Positions 7,626 to 13,060 of a DNA stretch of 15,987 bases are shown in pieces; positions within the stretch are counted from its first letter, which is position 1, and each line of letters opens with the position of its first letter. The notes below the pieces were generated by a model. The model did not search any database and was not told where the DNA came from. It was given only the letters and a program-made list of their open reading frames with translations. This DNA comes from an uncultured Brevundimonas sp. (GTDB taxonomy: Bacteria; Pseudomonadota; Alphaproteobacteria; Caulobacterales; Caulobacteraceae). The DNA is taken from NCBI GenBank assembly GCA_946481425.1, contig CAMLNT010000034.1, forward strand, positions 1 to 15,987. Direction: 5' to 3'. The translations under genes were made by a program, and so were the position numbers.

Positions 7626-8159
7626 ATGCGCAACCTCCCCCTCATCGTCGCCGCCGTTGCATTCGGCGTGTCGGGTTGCGCTACCCTCGCAGGGGATCAG
7701 GCGCCGGCCGCGGTGACGCGCGTCGACGCCGAAAGACTCTACAGCGGACGCTGGTTGGAGGTCGCGCGCCGGCCGATGATCATCACGAACAACTGCGGTC
7801 ATGGCGGTACGGACTACACGCTGAACGCCGACCGGACGGTGCGTCAGTACGATTACTGCCGCGTGGGGAGCGCGGACGGCGAGATACGCGACATCACCGG
7901 CGAAGGAGAGATCCTGGACCCAGGGGTCAATGCCGAACTGCGTGTCCAGTATCTGCCGCTGATCGCGCGGACCTACCGGGTCGTGGCGATTGATCCCAAC
8001 TACCGCTGGTTCATCAGCGTCGATCCGAGTTTCCGCGACCTCTACATTTATACGCGCGAACTGCCCAATCAGGCCGAACTCGACAGGCTGACCGAACGGG
8101 CCCGCGCCCTGGGATATCCGGTCGAGAACCTCGAGTACCCTTACCAGCCGCCCTACTAA
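7626..8159 (+). CDS. Lipocalin-like outer-membrane lipoprotein (Blc family)
   Basis: A 177-residue lipoprotein with a lipobox VSGC ending at C18; the next residue is Ala, not Asp, so sorting to the outer membrane is expected. The lipocalin signature G-x-W is at 41-43 inside LYSGRWLEVAR, matching the YLGTWYEIAR of Blc. Further family marks are the RTYRVVAIDPNYRWFISVD stretch, equivalent to the YNVIALDREY region, and LYIYTREL in place of LWILSRTP, followed by the C-terminal helix. Two further cysteines, C57 and C78, could form a disulfide. Blc-type proteins bind lysophospholipids or fatty acids and are tied to envelope maintenance. A small hairpin (AGAGC-TTC-GCTCT) lies about 20 bases before the start. 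Substrate is inferred from the family only. Confidence 0.85.
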   Translation: MRNLPLIVAAVAFGVSGCATLAGDQAPAAVTRVDAERLYSGRWLEVARRPMIITNNCGHGGTDYTLNADRTVRQYDYCRVGSADGEIRDITGEGEILDPGVNAELRVQYLPLIARTYRVVAIDPNYRWFISVDPSFRDLYIYTRELPNQAELDRLTERARALGYPVENLEYPYQPPY

Positions 8160-8223
8160 GCTTGATTTTTTCTCAGATTTCGCCAAATAGGAGCCGCCTC
8201 GAAGGCCTCCCCCCAAAGGATAC

Positions 8224-8568
8224 ATGCAGTCTAAGATCTCCCCCGGCTTCGCCGACCGCCTCTCCACTCAAGCCGAGGCCAAGAAGGCCCTGCTCGCCAA
8301 GTTCAAGCCCAAGGCCGCAGTGGCCGCGCCCGAAGGCGCCCTGACCCGCGAACAGATCAAGGCCCAGGAACGCGAAGCGGCCCGCAAGGCGCGCGCGGAA
8401 GAGAAGGTGCGTCAGGAGGAAGAGCGCCGCTCGCAGCAGACGCAACGCGCCGCCGCAGCCCTGGCCGATGTGCAGGCCGCTCTGGAAGCCAAGCGCGCCG
8501 AGCGTAAGGACCGCAAGTCCGCCGCCAAGGAAGAAGCGCGCCTGCGCAAGCAGCTCAAGCGCCTCTAA
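8224..8568 (+). CDS. DUF6481 family protein, highly charged helical
   Basis: A 114-residue protein with PGFADRL near the N-terminus followed by nearly 100 residues rich in Lys, Arg, Glu and Ala, predicted as one long helix or coiled coil (about residues 40-112). This layout matches DUF6481, a family of Caulobacterales and Sphingomonadales with no known function. There is no signal peptide or membrane segment. The high basic content would suit nucleic-acid or ribosome contact, but that is only a guess. AAAGGA at 8215-8220 is a good ribosome site for ATG 8224. It ends only six bases from the stop of the convergent GNAT gene. Confidence 0.85.
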   Translation: MQSKISPGFADRLSTQAEAKKALLAKFKPKAAVAAPEGALTREQIKAQEREAARKARAEEKVRQEEERRSQQTQRAAAALADVQAALEAKRAERKDRKSAAKEEARLRKQLKRL

Positions 8569-8574
8569 ACCCGA

Positions 8575-9105
8575 TCAGGCCCCGGCCCGGCGTTCGTAGA
8601 GCTTGATCTGCGCGCCGTGGTAGGTGGTGCGAGCGTATTCCGCGAAGCCCAGCTTTTCGGCCAGTCGTACGGACGCTGTGTTCGACGGCTCGATCATGCA
8701 CACCAGCCGATCCATGCCCTGAGCCTCCGACCATGCGAGGATGGCCGCGACGGCCTCACGCGCATAGCCTTTGCCGTGGGATGAAGGGGCAAGCGCCCAG
8801 CCGATCTCCGGCGTCTCGCCGAAACCGGGCTCAAGGGCGCGCTGTCCCTGCAGGAGACCGCCTTCGCCGAGGTAGGCGTCCGTCGCCCGGTCCCGAAAGG
8901 TCCAGAACCCATAGCCAAGCAGCGCCCAGGAGCCCGCGTAGCGGAGAAGGCGCGCCCAGCACTCCTCGCGCGTCGACGCCCTGCCGCCGATGAAGCGCGT
9001 GACCTCCGGATCCGCCCAGAGACGCGTAACGTTTTCAAAGTCCGCCAAGCCGTGCGGCCGCAGGACCAGGCGTTCGGTTTCAAGAATCGGGGCGATGCGG
9101 GTCAT
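8575..9105 (-). CDS. GNAT family N-acetyltransferase (RimJ/RimL type)
   Basis: A 176-residue protein of the Acetyltransf_3 type. It opens with the classic LETERLVLRPHGLADFENV, has the ADPEVTRFIGG helix near residues 31-41, and carries the acetyl-CoA-binding motif in WALAPSSHGKGYAREAV (about 103-119; the HGKGYA loop binds the pyrophosphate). The C-terminal part, with EPSNTASVRLAEKLGF (139-154), is also canonical. This group acetylates N-termini of ribosomal proteins or small amines; the substrate here cannot be told. It is complete and of normal length. It is separated from the next gene upstream on the same strand by a terminator, so it probably has its own promoter in 9106-9150. Confidence 0.92.
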   Translation of the reverse strand: MTRIAPILETERLVLRPHGLADFENVTRLWADPEVTRFIGGRASTREECWARLLRYAGSWALLGYGFWTFRDRATDAYLGEGGLLQGQRALEPGFGETPEIGWALAPSSHGKGYAREAVAAILAWSEAQGMDRLVCMIEPSNTASVRLAEKLGFAEYARTTYHGAQIKLYERRAGA

Positions 9106-9150
9106 GCCGTTTTATCGCCCGCGGGCCACGACAGGGCGAGTACGAATACG

Positions 9151-9177
9151 AAAACGGCCGCCCCGAGGGGCGGCCGT
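9151..9177 (-). terminator. Rho-independent terminator after the repeat membrane protein
   Basis: ACGGCCGCCC (9154-9163) pairs perfectly with GGGCGGCCGT (9168-9177) around a CGAG loop. On the minus strand the stem runs into TTTT (9154-9151), then C and more T/A. It lies 25 bases past the stop of the gene at 9202-10182. Confidence 0.85.
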
Positions 9178-9201
9178 CGTCGTCTGCGCTTCAGCCTGGG
9201 C

Positions 9202-10182
9202 TCACTGCGGCGACAGCGGCTCGGTCTGGATGAGCGGCTGGGCCGGTTCGACAGTGGGTGTCGGCGTCGGCGTCGGGGTCGCAGGCGTCGGCGCGACGGG
9301 TTCGGCGGCGATCACCGGCTCGGCGGCCGGCTGCGAAGCGGGCGTCTGGGCCGCCGGAGTGGCAGCCGGAGCCGCCGCCTCAGGACGCGACGTCGGCGTG
9401 CGAGCCGGACGCGCGGGCGTGCTCGGGCGAGCAGCAGCCGTCACGGCGGGAGCCGCCGGAGCCGAAGCGGTGACGCTTTCGACGGGCGTCGCGGAATCCG
9501 TGACCGGCATGTTGATCAGCGATTCGCTGCCGGCCGGAGCCGCCGGCGCAATCTCGACCGGCGCGGCGGCCGGTTCGGTCGGGGCCTCGGGCGCGCCGCT
9601 CAGCGCGGCCCAGCCGATGCCGACCGCAGCCAGCAGGGCCACGGGGGCTGCGACCATCAGCATCTTCGAACGATTGCTGCTGCGGGCCGAAGCGGCGAAG
9701 GTCGGCGTAACCACCTCGTCGTCTTGGCGACGCTCGGTCTCCAGCGGACGACGTTCAAACAACGGAGCCTCGATCTCGGAGGCCGGCGCGCTGGCAGCCG
9801 TTACCATCGGGCGGTCGAACAGGTCGTCGTGACCCGAGCGGTGCAGGCCGTCGGTGCTGTTGACCATCGGCGCGTCAAACAGGTCAGACCCGGCCGCCAC
9901 GGCGCGTGGGTCGGCCACGTTGACCATGGGCTGGTTCATCACGCTGTCGTCGCCAGGCGAAACCGATGCGTCCAGCGGCTGGTCGAACACGCGCTCTTCC
10001 TGCGGGCGCGGCCCAGGCGCCGGCTTGGCGACGTCCCGGGCCAGTCGCTCGGAAAGCCGATCTGCGGCCGGGTCAGAGCTGAACGACACGGGCTCGAGCG
10101 GGCGTAGCGGCCGCGTTTCCATGTCGCGGCCCTTGATGTCGCGGTCGGTCCAGTTGGACGTCGGGGTATAGTTCGTCGTCAC
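9202..10182 (-). CDS. Single-pass membrane protein with 20-residue-period motif repeat
   Basis: A 326-residue protein from a GTG start at 10182; AGGAG seven bases upstream decides this start over the longer reading frame to 10335 and over ATG 10122. Residues 1-173 are hydrophilic and carry a repeated motif of the form (L/V)FDxPMVN: VFDQPLD at 65, VMNQPMVN at 81, LFDAPMVN at 101, LFDRPMVT at 121 and LFERRPL at 141. The last four are exactly 20 residues apart. One membrane helix spans about 174-194. The remaining 130 residues are Ala/Pro-rich, presumably periplasmic, with a PTPTPTPTP run near the C-terminus, like TonB/TolA-type linkers. There is no catalytic domain and no recognised family. Topology (N-terminus inside, Arg/Lys before the helix) suggests a scaffold or tether from cytoplasm to periplasm; this is inference. 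It has its own terminator. Confidence 0.8.
   Translation of the reverse strand: MTTNYTPTSNWTDRDIKGRDMETRPLRPLEPVSFSSDPAADRLSERLARDVAKPAPGPRPQEERVFDQPLDASVSPGDDSVMNQPMVNVADPRAVAAGSDLFDAPMVNSTDGLHRSGHDDLFDRPMVTAASAPASEIEAPLFERRPLETERRQDDEVVTPTFAASARSSNRSKMLMVAAPVALLAAVGIGWAALSGAPEAPTEPAAAPVEIAPAAPAGSESLINMPVTDSATPVESVTASAPAAPAVTAAARPSTPARPARTPTSRPEAAAPAATPAAQTPASQPAAEPVIAAEPVAPTPATPTPTPTPTVEPAQPLIQTEPLSPQ
9252..9290. repeat. GGCGTC hexamer repeat encoding Pro-Thr dipeptides
   Basis: Tandem GTCGGC/GGCGTC units on the plus strand encode the alternating Thr-Pro run near the C-terminus of the minus-strand membrane protein. Short in-frame hexamer arrays such as this are prone to length changes by slippage, which would alter linker length without a frameshift. 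Confidence 0.6.
9745..9990 (-). repeat. 60-bp period coding repeat (FDxPMV motif)
   Basis: On the plus strand GTTGACCATGGGC (from 9918), GTTGACCATCGGC (from 9858) and GTTACCATCGGGC (near 9799) recur about every 60 bases, with further weaker copies at both ends. Each encodes the PMVN/T part of the motif. The DNA similarity suggests growth by tandem duplication followed by divergence of the spacers. Confidence 0.7.
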
Positions 10183-10302
10183 GGACAGTCTCCTGAACAG
10201 TTGAAACTCAGGCAAACCGAACGAGGCCAGGTAGCTGGAGTTCCGGCCACATATGAGGTCATTTCGGGGCGCGGAGGGCCGAGACGCGGCCACCTCAAAC
10301 GC

Positions 10303-10330
10303 AAAACGCCCCGGCCATGGCCGGGGCGTT
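10303..10330 (-). terminator. Rho-independent terminator after the PPC-like gene
   Basis: AACGCCCCGG (10305-10314) and CCGGGGCGTT (10321-10330) form a perfect 10-bp stem around CCATGG. On the minus strand it is followed by TTTT (10306-10303). It lies 20 bases after the stop at 10351 and isolates the next minus-strand gene, whose promoter must then lie in about 10183-10302. Confidence 0.85.
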
Positions 10331-10350
10331 CGCAACCGATCCGGTGCGGA

Positions 10351-10821
10351 TCAGTAGGTGTAGAGTTCCGAGATCGACAGCGTCGCGGCGGCGGGCTGGC
10401 CGCTGTAGGAGCCGACCCAGATGTCGTAGGCGCCGGACATCGGCGCATTCCAGCGCAGCGACGGGTTCAGGCCCGACTGGCCACCGTCGTCGTCACAGTA
10501 GAAGCGGCCGTCCGGGCCGTTCACGACCAGGGTCGTGTCCGCGCTCGAGTTGACCGAGATGATCAGCGGCAGGCCGCCGGCCGAGTAGTTCAGCTGAACG
10601 TCCGGCGCATTGGTGATGGCGCCACGGCAGTTGCCGCTGATGGCGTACTGGGCGTCGATGTTGCCGCCCGCCGTCAGGTTGACGGTGAACGGATCCGGCG
10701 TGAAGCCCGAGTACAGGTTCACGTCGCCGTAGTTCGACGGCAGCGAATAGTCCTGGGCCGACGCGGCGCCGGCGGCGGCGATGGTCGCGACAGCGGCGAT
10801 AGCGGTGATGACAGCCTTCAT
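10351..10821 (-). CDS. Secreted protein with PPC-like beta domain
   Basis: A 156-residue exported protein. It has a signal peptide (MKAVITAIAAV..., cut after ASA near residue 22, before QD). The C-terminal half resembles a bacterial pre-peptidase C-terminal (PPC) beta-sandwich: DTTLVVNGPDGRFYCDDD, then LNPSLRWNAPMSGAYDIW and VGSYSG, ending in an ISELYTY strand. Two cysteines (in GNCRG and RFYCDD) may pair. No protease domain is present, so this is a free-standing PPC-like module, possibly a ligand- or Ca2+-binding surface protein; the acidic CDDD cluster is the basis for that guess. ATG 10821 is chosen for GAGAGG seven bases upstream and because it starts the signal peptide, but two upstream in-frame ATGs exist (10836, 10845). 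It has its own terminator. Confidence 0.85.
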   Translation of the reverse strand: MKAVITAIAAVATIAAAGAASAQDYSLPSNYGDVNLYSGFTPDPFTVNLTAGGNIDAQYAISGNCRGAITNAPDVQLNYSAGGLPLIISVNSSADTTLVVNGPDGRFYCDDDGGQSGLNPSLRWNAPMSGAYDIWVGSYSGQPAAATLSISELYTY

Positions 10822-10828
10822 GATCCAA

Positions 10829-10854
10829 CCTCTCATGCCTCTCATGCGAGAGGC
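10829..10854 (-). promoter_or_regulatory. Leader with two GAGAGG copies and one complementary arm
   Basis: Read on the minus strand: GCCTCTC, GCAT, GAGAGGC, AT, GAGAGG, then seven bases to the ATG at 10821. The first arm forms a perfect 7-bp hairpin with the near GAGAGGC, but can pair for 6 bp with the second GAGAGG, which is the ribosome binding site. CATGAGAGG is a 9-nt direct duplication. This could be a simple two-state leader, or just a small duplication. Confidence 0.45.
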
Positions 10855-11105
10855 TATCCTGCAGCCCGAACCATTCGGACCGCCCCCCGATCCGGACACG
10901 GCCGGTCGGTTCGAACACGTCTGTGGAAGCGCCCCCCCGGACCTTCCTGTCATGACCATGCGCCATCGTTGCGACGCGCGCCGCTGACGTTTCCTGACAA
11001 CGGTTCAGACCCCGAATCCCGCGGCGCTGCGGCATCTCGCCTCGCGCGGTTGACCCCCTGCTCCGGCTTCGCCATCAAGGCTGGATACAAACAGGTGACC
11101 GATCC
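10855..11105. other. Divergent intergenic region
   Basis: About 250 bases between the PPC-like gene (-) and the acyl-CoA synthetase (+), which must hold promoters for both. TTGACC at 11050-11055 with CATCAA 17 bases later is a weak candidate for the plus-strand gene. TTGTCA on the minus strand near 10998 is a weak -35 candidate for the other. I see no gene here. Confidence 0.3.
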
Positions 11106-12902
11106 ATGGGGCTGATTTCGCGGCTGCAGCGCGACATCCGATTTCTGAGGGCAGCTGACCGCCTCTACAAGCGCGTGAAGCCCATCGAGCCGGACGGCGC
11201 CGACCTGCTGTGCGACGATTTCGAAGCCGCCGTGGACCAGTGGCCGGAGCGCATCGCCGTTGTCGACGAGACACGCCAGGTCACCTATCGCGAGCTCGAC
11301 ACCCTGGCGAACCGGTTCGCCCACTGGGCGCGAGGCCGAAACCTCAGACGTGGCGACACGGTCGCGCTCGTGCTGCCGAACCGGATCGAATATCTCGCCG
11401 CCTGGATCGGGCTCTCGAAGGTCGGAGTGGCCAGCGCCCTGGTGAACTGCCAACTGGTCGGCCCGGCCCTGGCGCATAGCCTTGAGATCTCGCGGGCTCA
11501 CCACATCATCGCCGACGAGGACACCTGGCGGGCGGTCGAGGATGCCACGCGTGGACTGGCCCGCGCCGCGATGATCTGGGTGCTCGGCCTGGAAGGCGCA
11601 GACGAGGCCAGCGGCCGACGGGGGCTCGATGCGCCTCTCAAGGGCGCCTCGGGTGTGCGGCCCGATCGGGGCCAGCGCAATGGCCTGACCAATCGCGACA
11701 CCGCGCTCTACATCTATACCTCGGGCACCACGGGCCTGCCTAAGGCGGCGGTCATCACCCACAGCCGCGCGCGGCTGTACATGCGGGCCTTTGCGGCGGT
11801 CACCCAGACGAAGCCGGACGACATCGTCTATTGCGTCCTGCCCCTGTATCACTCGACCGGCGGGCTGTGCGGCGTGGGCGCGGCGTTCCTCAACGGCGCC
11901 AAGCTTGTCGTGCGTCGCAAGTTCTCGGCGACGCATTTCTGGCCGGACGTCGTCGCCACGGGCGCGACCCACTTCGTCTACATCGGCGAGCTGTGCCGCT
12001 ATCTGGTCAATCAGCCCGAGCACGAGCTGGAACGCGCCCACAAGCTGAAGCTCGCCTTCGGCAACGGCCTGCGGGGCGATGTGTGGACCGACTTCCAGCG
12101 GCGGTTTGCGATCCCCCAGATCCTGGAGTTCTACGGCTCGACCGAAGGCAATGCCTCGATCTTCAACTTCGACGGCAAGCCGGGGGCGATTGGACGCATC
12201 CCCAAGATGCTGCGCAGCAAGATGAACCTGCGTCTGGTCCGCTTCGATCAGGACACCCAGGAACCGATCCGCGGAGCCAACGGATTGCTGCAGGAATGCG
12301 CGCCGGGCGAGATCGGCGAGGCCGTCGGCATGATCGGCTCGGACGCTCGCCATGAGTTCGCCGGTTACGCTGACAAGGCCGCTTCCAGCAAAAAGGTGCT
12401 GGAGGACGTCTTCGAGAAGGGCGATCGCTGGTTCCGGACTGGCGACCTGATGCGTCAGGACCGCGAGGGCTACTTCTATTTTGTCGACCGGATCGGCGAC
12501 ACCTTCCGCTGGAAGGGCGAGAACGTTTCAACGTCTGAGGTGGAGCTGAGGCTCGGCGACGCGCCGGGTGTCTCGGAAGCGATCGTCTACGGCGTGCCCG
12601 TCGCGGGCGCCGAGGGCAAGGCCGGCATGGCCTGCATCGTCGCCGACGGCCGGTTCAACGCCAAGGCCTTCGCCGCCTACGTCGACGAACAGCTGCCCAA
12701 CTATGCCCGGCCGGTATTCCTGCGGCTCCGCAAGAGCCTGCACACGACCGGCACCTTCAAGTACCGCAAGGTGGATCTGGTGGCGGACGGGTTTGATCCC
12801 GCGCGCACCGAGGATGCGATCTATGTGCGCGACAAGGCGACCTATATCCGGCTGAAACCCGAGCGGTTCAGCGACATCCAGACCGGCCAGATCAAGCTGT
12901 AG
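11106..12902 (+). CDS. Long-chain acyl-CoA synthetase, FATP/VLACS type
   Basis: A 598-residue AMP-forming ligase that joins long or very long fatty acids to CoA with ATP. Motifs: P-loop YIYTSGTTGLPK at 202-213, EFYGSTEGN at 341-349 (the GSTEGN form is typical of fatty acid transport proteins, distinct from the YGATE of the first synthetase), FRTGDL at 443-448, and the FATP signature GDTFRWKGENVSTSEVE from 464. The C-terminal lysine lies in TGTFKYRK (K552). The N-terminal 60 residues are basic and may associate with the membrane, as in other FATPs. AGGTG lies about nine bases before the ATG. It stands alone between divergent and convergent neighbours. A 6-bp hairpin (12919-12934) follows without a T-run. 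Role: uptake-coupled fatty-acid activation, by family inference. Confidence 0.94.
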   Translation: MGLISRLQRDIRFLRAADRLYKRVKPIEPDGADLLCDDFEAAVDQWPERIAVVDETRQVTYRELDTLANRFAHWARGRNLRRGDTVALVLPNRIEYLAAWIGLSKVGVASALVNCQLVGPALAHSLEISRAHHIIADEDTWRAVEDATRGLARAAMIWVLGLEGADEASGRRGLDAPLKGASGVRPDRGQRNGLTNRDTALYIYTSGTTGLPKAAVITHSRARLYMRAFAAVTQTKPDDIVYCVLPLYHSTGGLCGVGAAFLNGAKLVVRRKFSATHFWPDVVATGATHFVYIGELCRYLVNQPEHELERAHKLKLAFGNGLRGDVWTDFQRRFAIPQILEFYGSTEGNASIFNFDGKPGAIGRIPKMLRSKMNLRLVRFDQDTQEPIRGANGLLQECAPGEIGEAVGMIGSDARHEFAGYADKAASSKKVLEDVFEKGDRWFRTGDLMRQDREGYFYFVDRIGDTFRWKGENVSTSEVELRLGDAPGVSEAIVYGVPVAGAEGKAGMACIVADGRFNAKAFAAYVDEQLPNYARPVFLRLRKSLHTTGTFKYRKVDLVADGFDPARTEDAIYVRDKATYIRLKPERFSDIQTGQIKL

Positions 12903-12971
12903 GCGATGCCCGCTTGAGGTAGCGACGACGCTACACGTCGGCTTGCGCCGCCGCGCCCGTCTTCATGCGCC

Positions 12972-13007
12972 AAGAAAAAACCGGCCGGGCCTGAGCCCGA
13001 CCGGTTT
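12972..13007 (-). terminator. Rho-independent terminator after the TonB-dependent receptor
   Basis: AAACCGGCCGGGC (12978-12990) pairs with GCCCGACCGGTTT (12995-13007) around CTGA, 12 of 13 positions matching. On the minus strand it runs into TTTTTTCTT. It lies 54 bases past the receptor's stop. On the plus strand only TTT follows, so it may weakly stop the acyl-CoA synthetase transcript too. Confidence 0.9.
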
Positions 13008-13060
13008 CCCTGCCCCAGGAACGCCCGCCGAACCCGACGCGCGCTCCTTTGTCGAAAGGC

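Noticed and set aside
5123..7993. 956-codon open frame on the plus strand
   Set aside because: It runs antisense through DUF819 and then out of frame through the symporter, DUF3297 and lipocalin genes. The translation is Arg/Gly/Pro-rich without domains, as expected of a GC-rich shadow frame.
8160..8175. T-run after the lipocalin gene as a terminator
   Set aside because: TTTTTT is present but no stable stem precedes it, so a Rho-independent terminator is not supported.
9745..9990. CRISPR-like array
   Set aside because: The regular spacing is 60 bp, but the repeats are imperfect, in frame, and encode a conserved peptide motif within a gene.
10183..10335. N-terminal extension of the repeat membrane protein to 10335
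   Set aside because: The extension crosses the terminator stem of the upstream gene, and a good AGGAG site marks the GTG at 10182.
10950..12353. 467-codon open frame opposite the FATP-type synthetase
   Set aside because: Antisense shadow with no recognisable domain; the plus-strand gene carries every motif.
12919..12934. Hairpin after the FATP-type synthetase as a terminator
   Set aside because: Only a 6-bp stem with no T-run; kept as a note in the gene entry.
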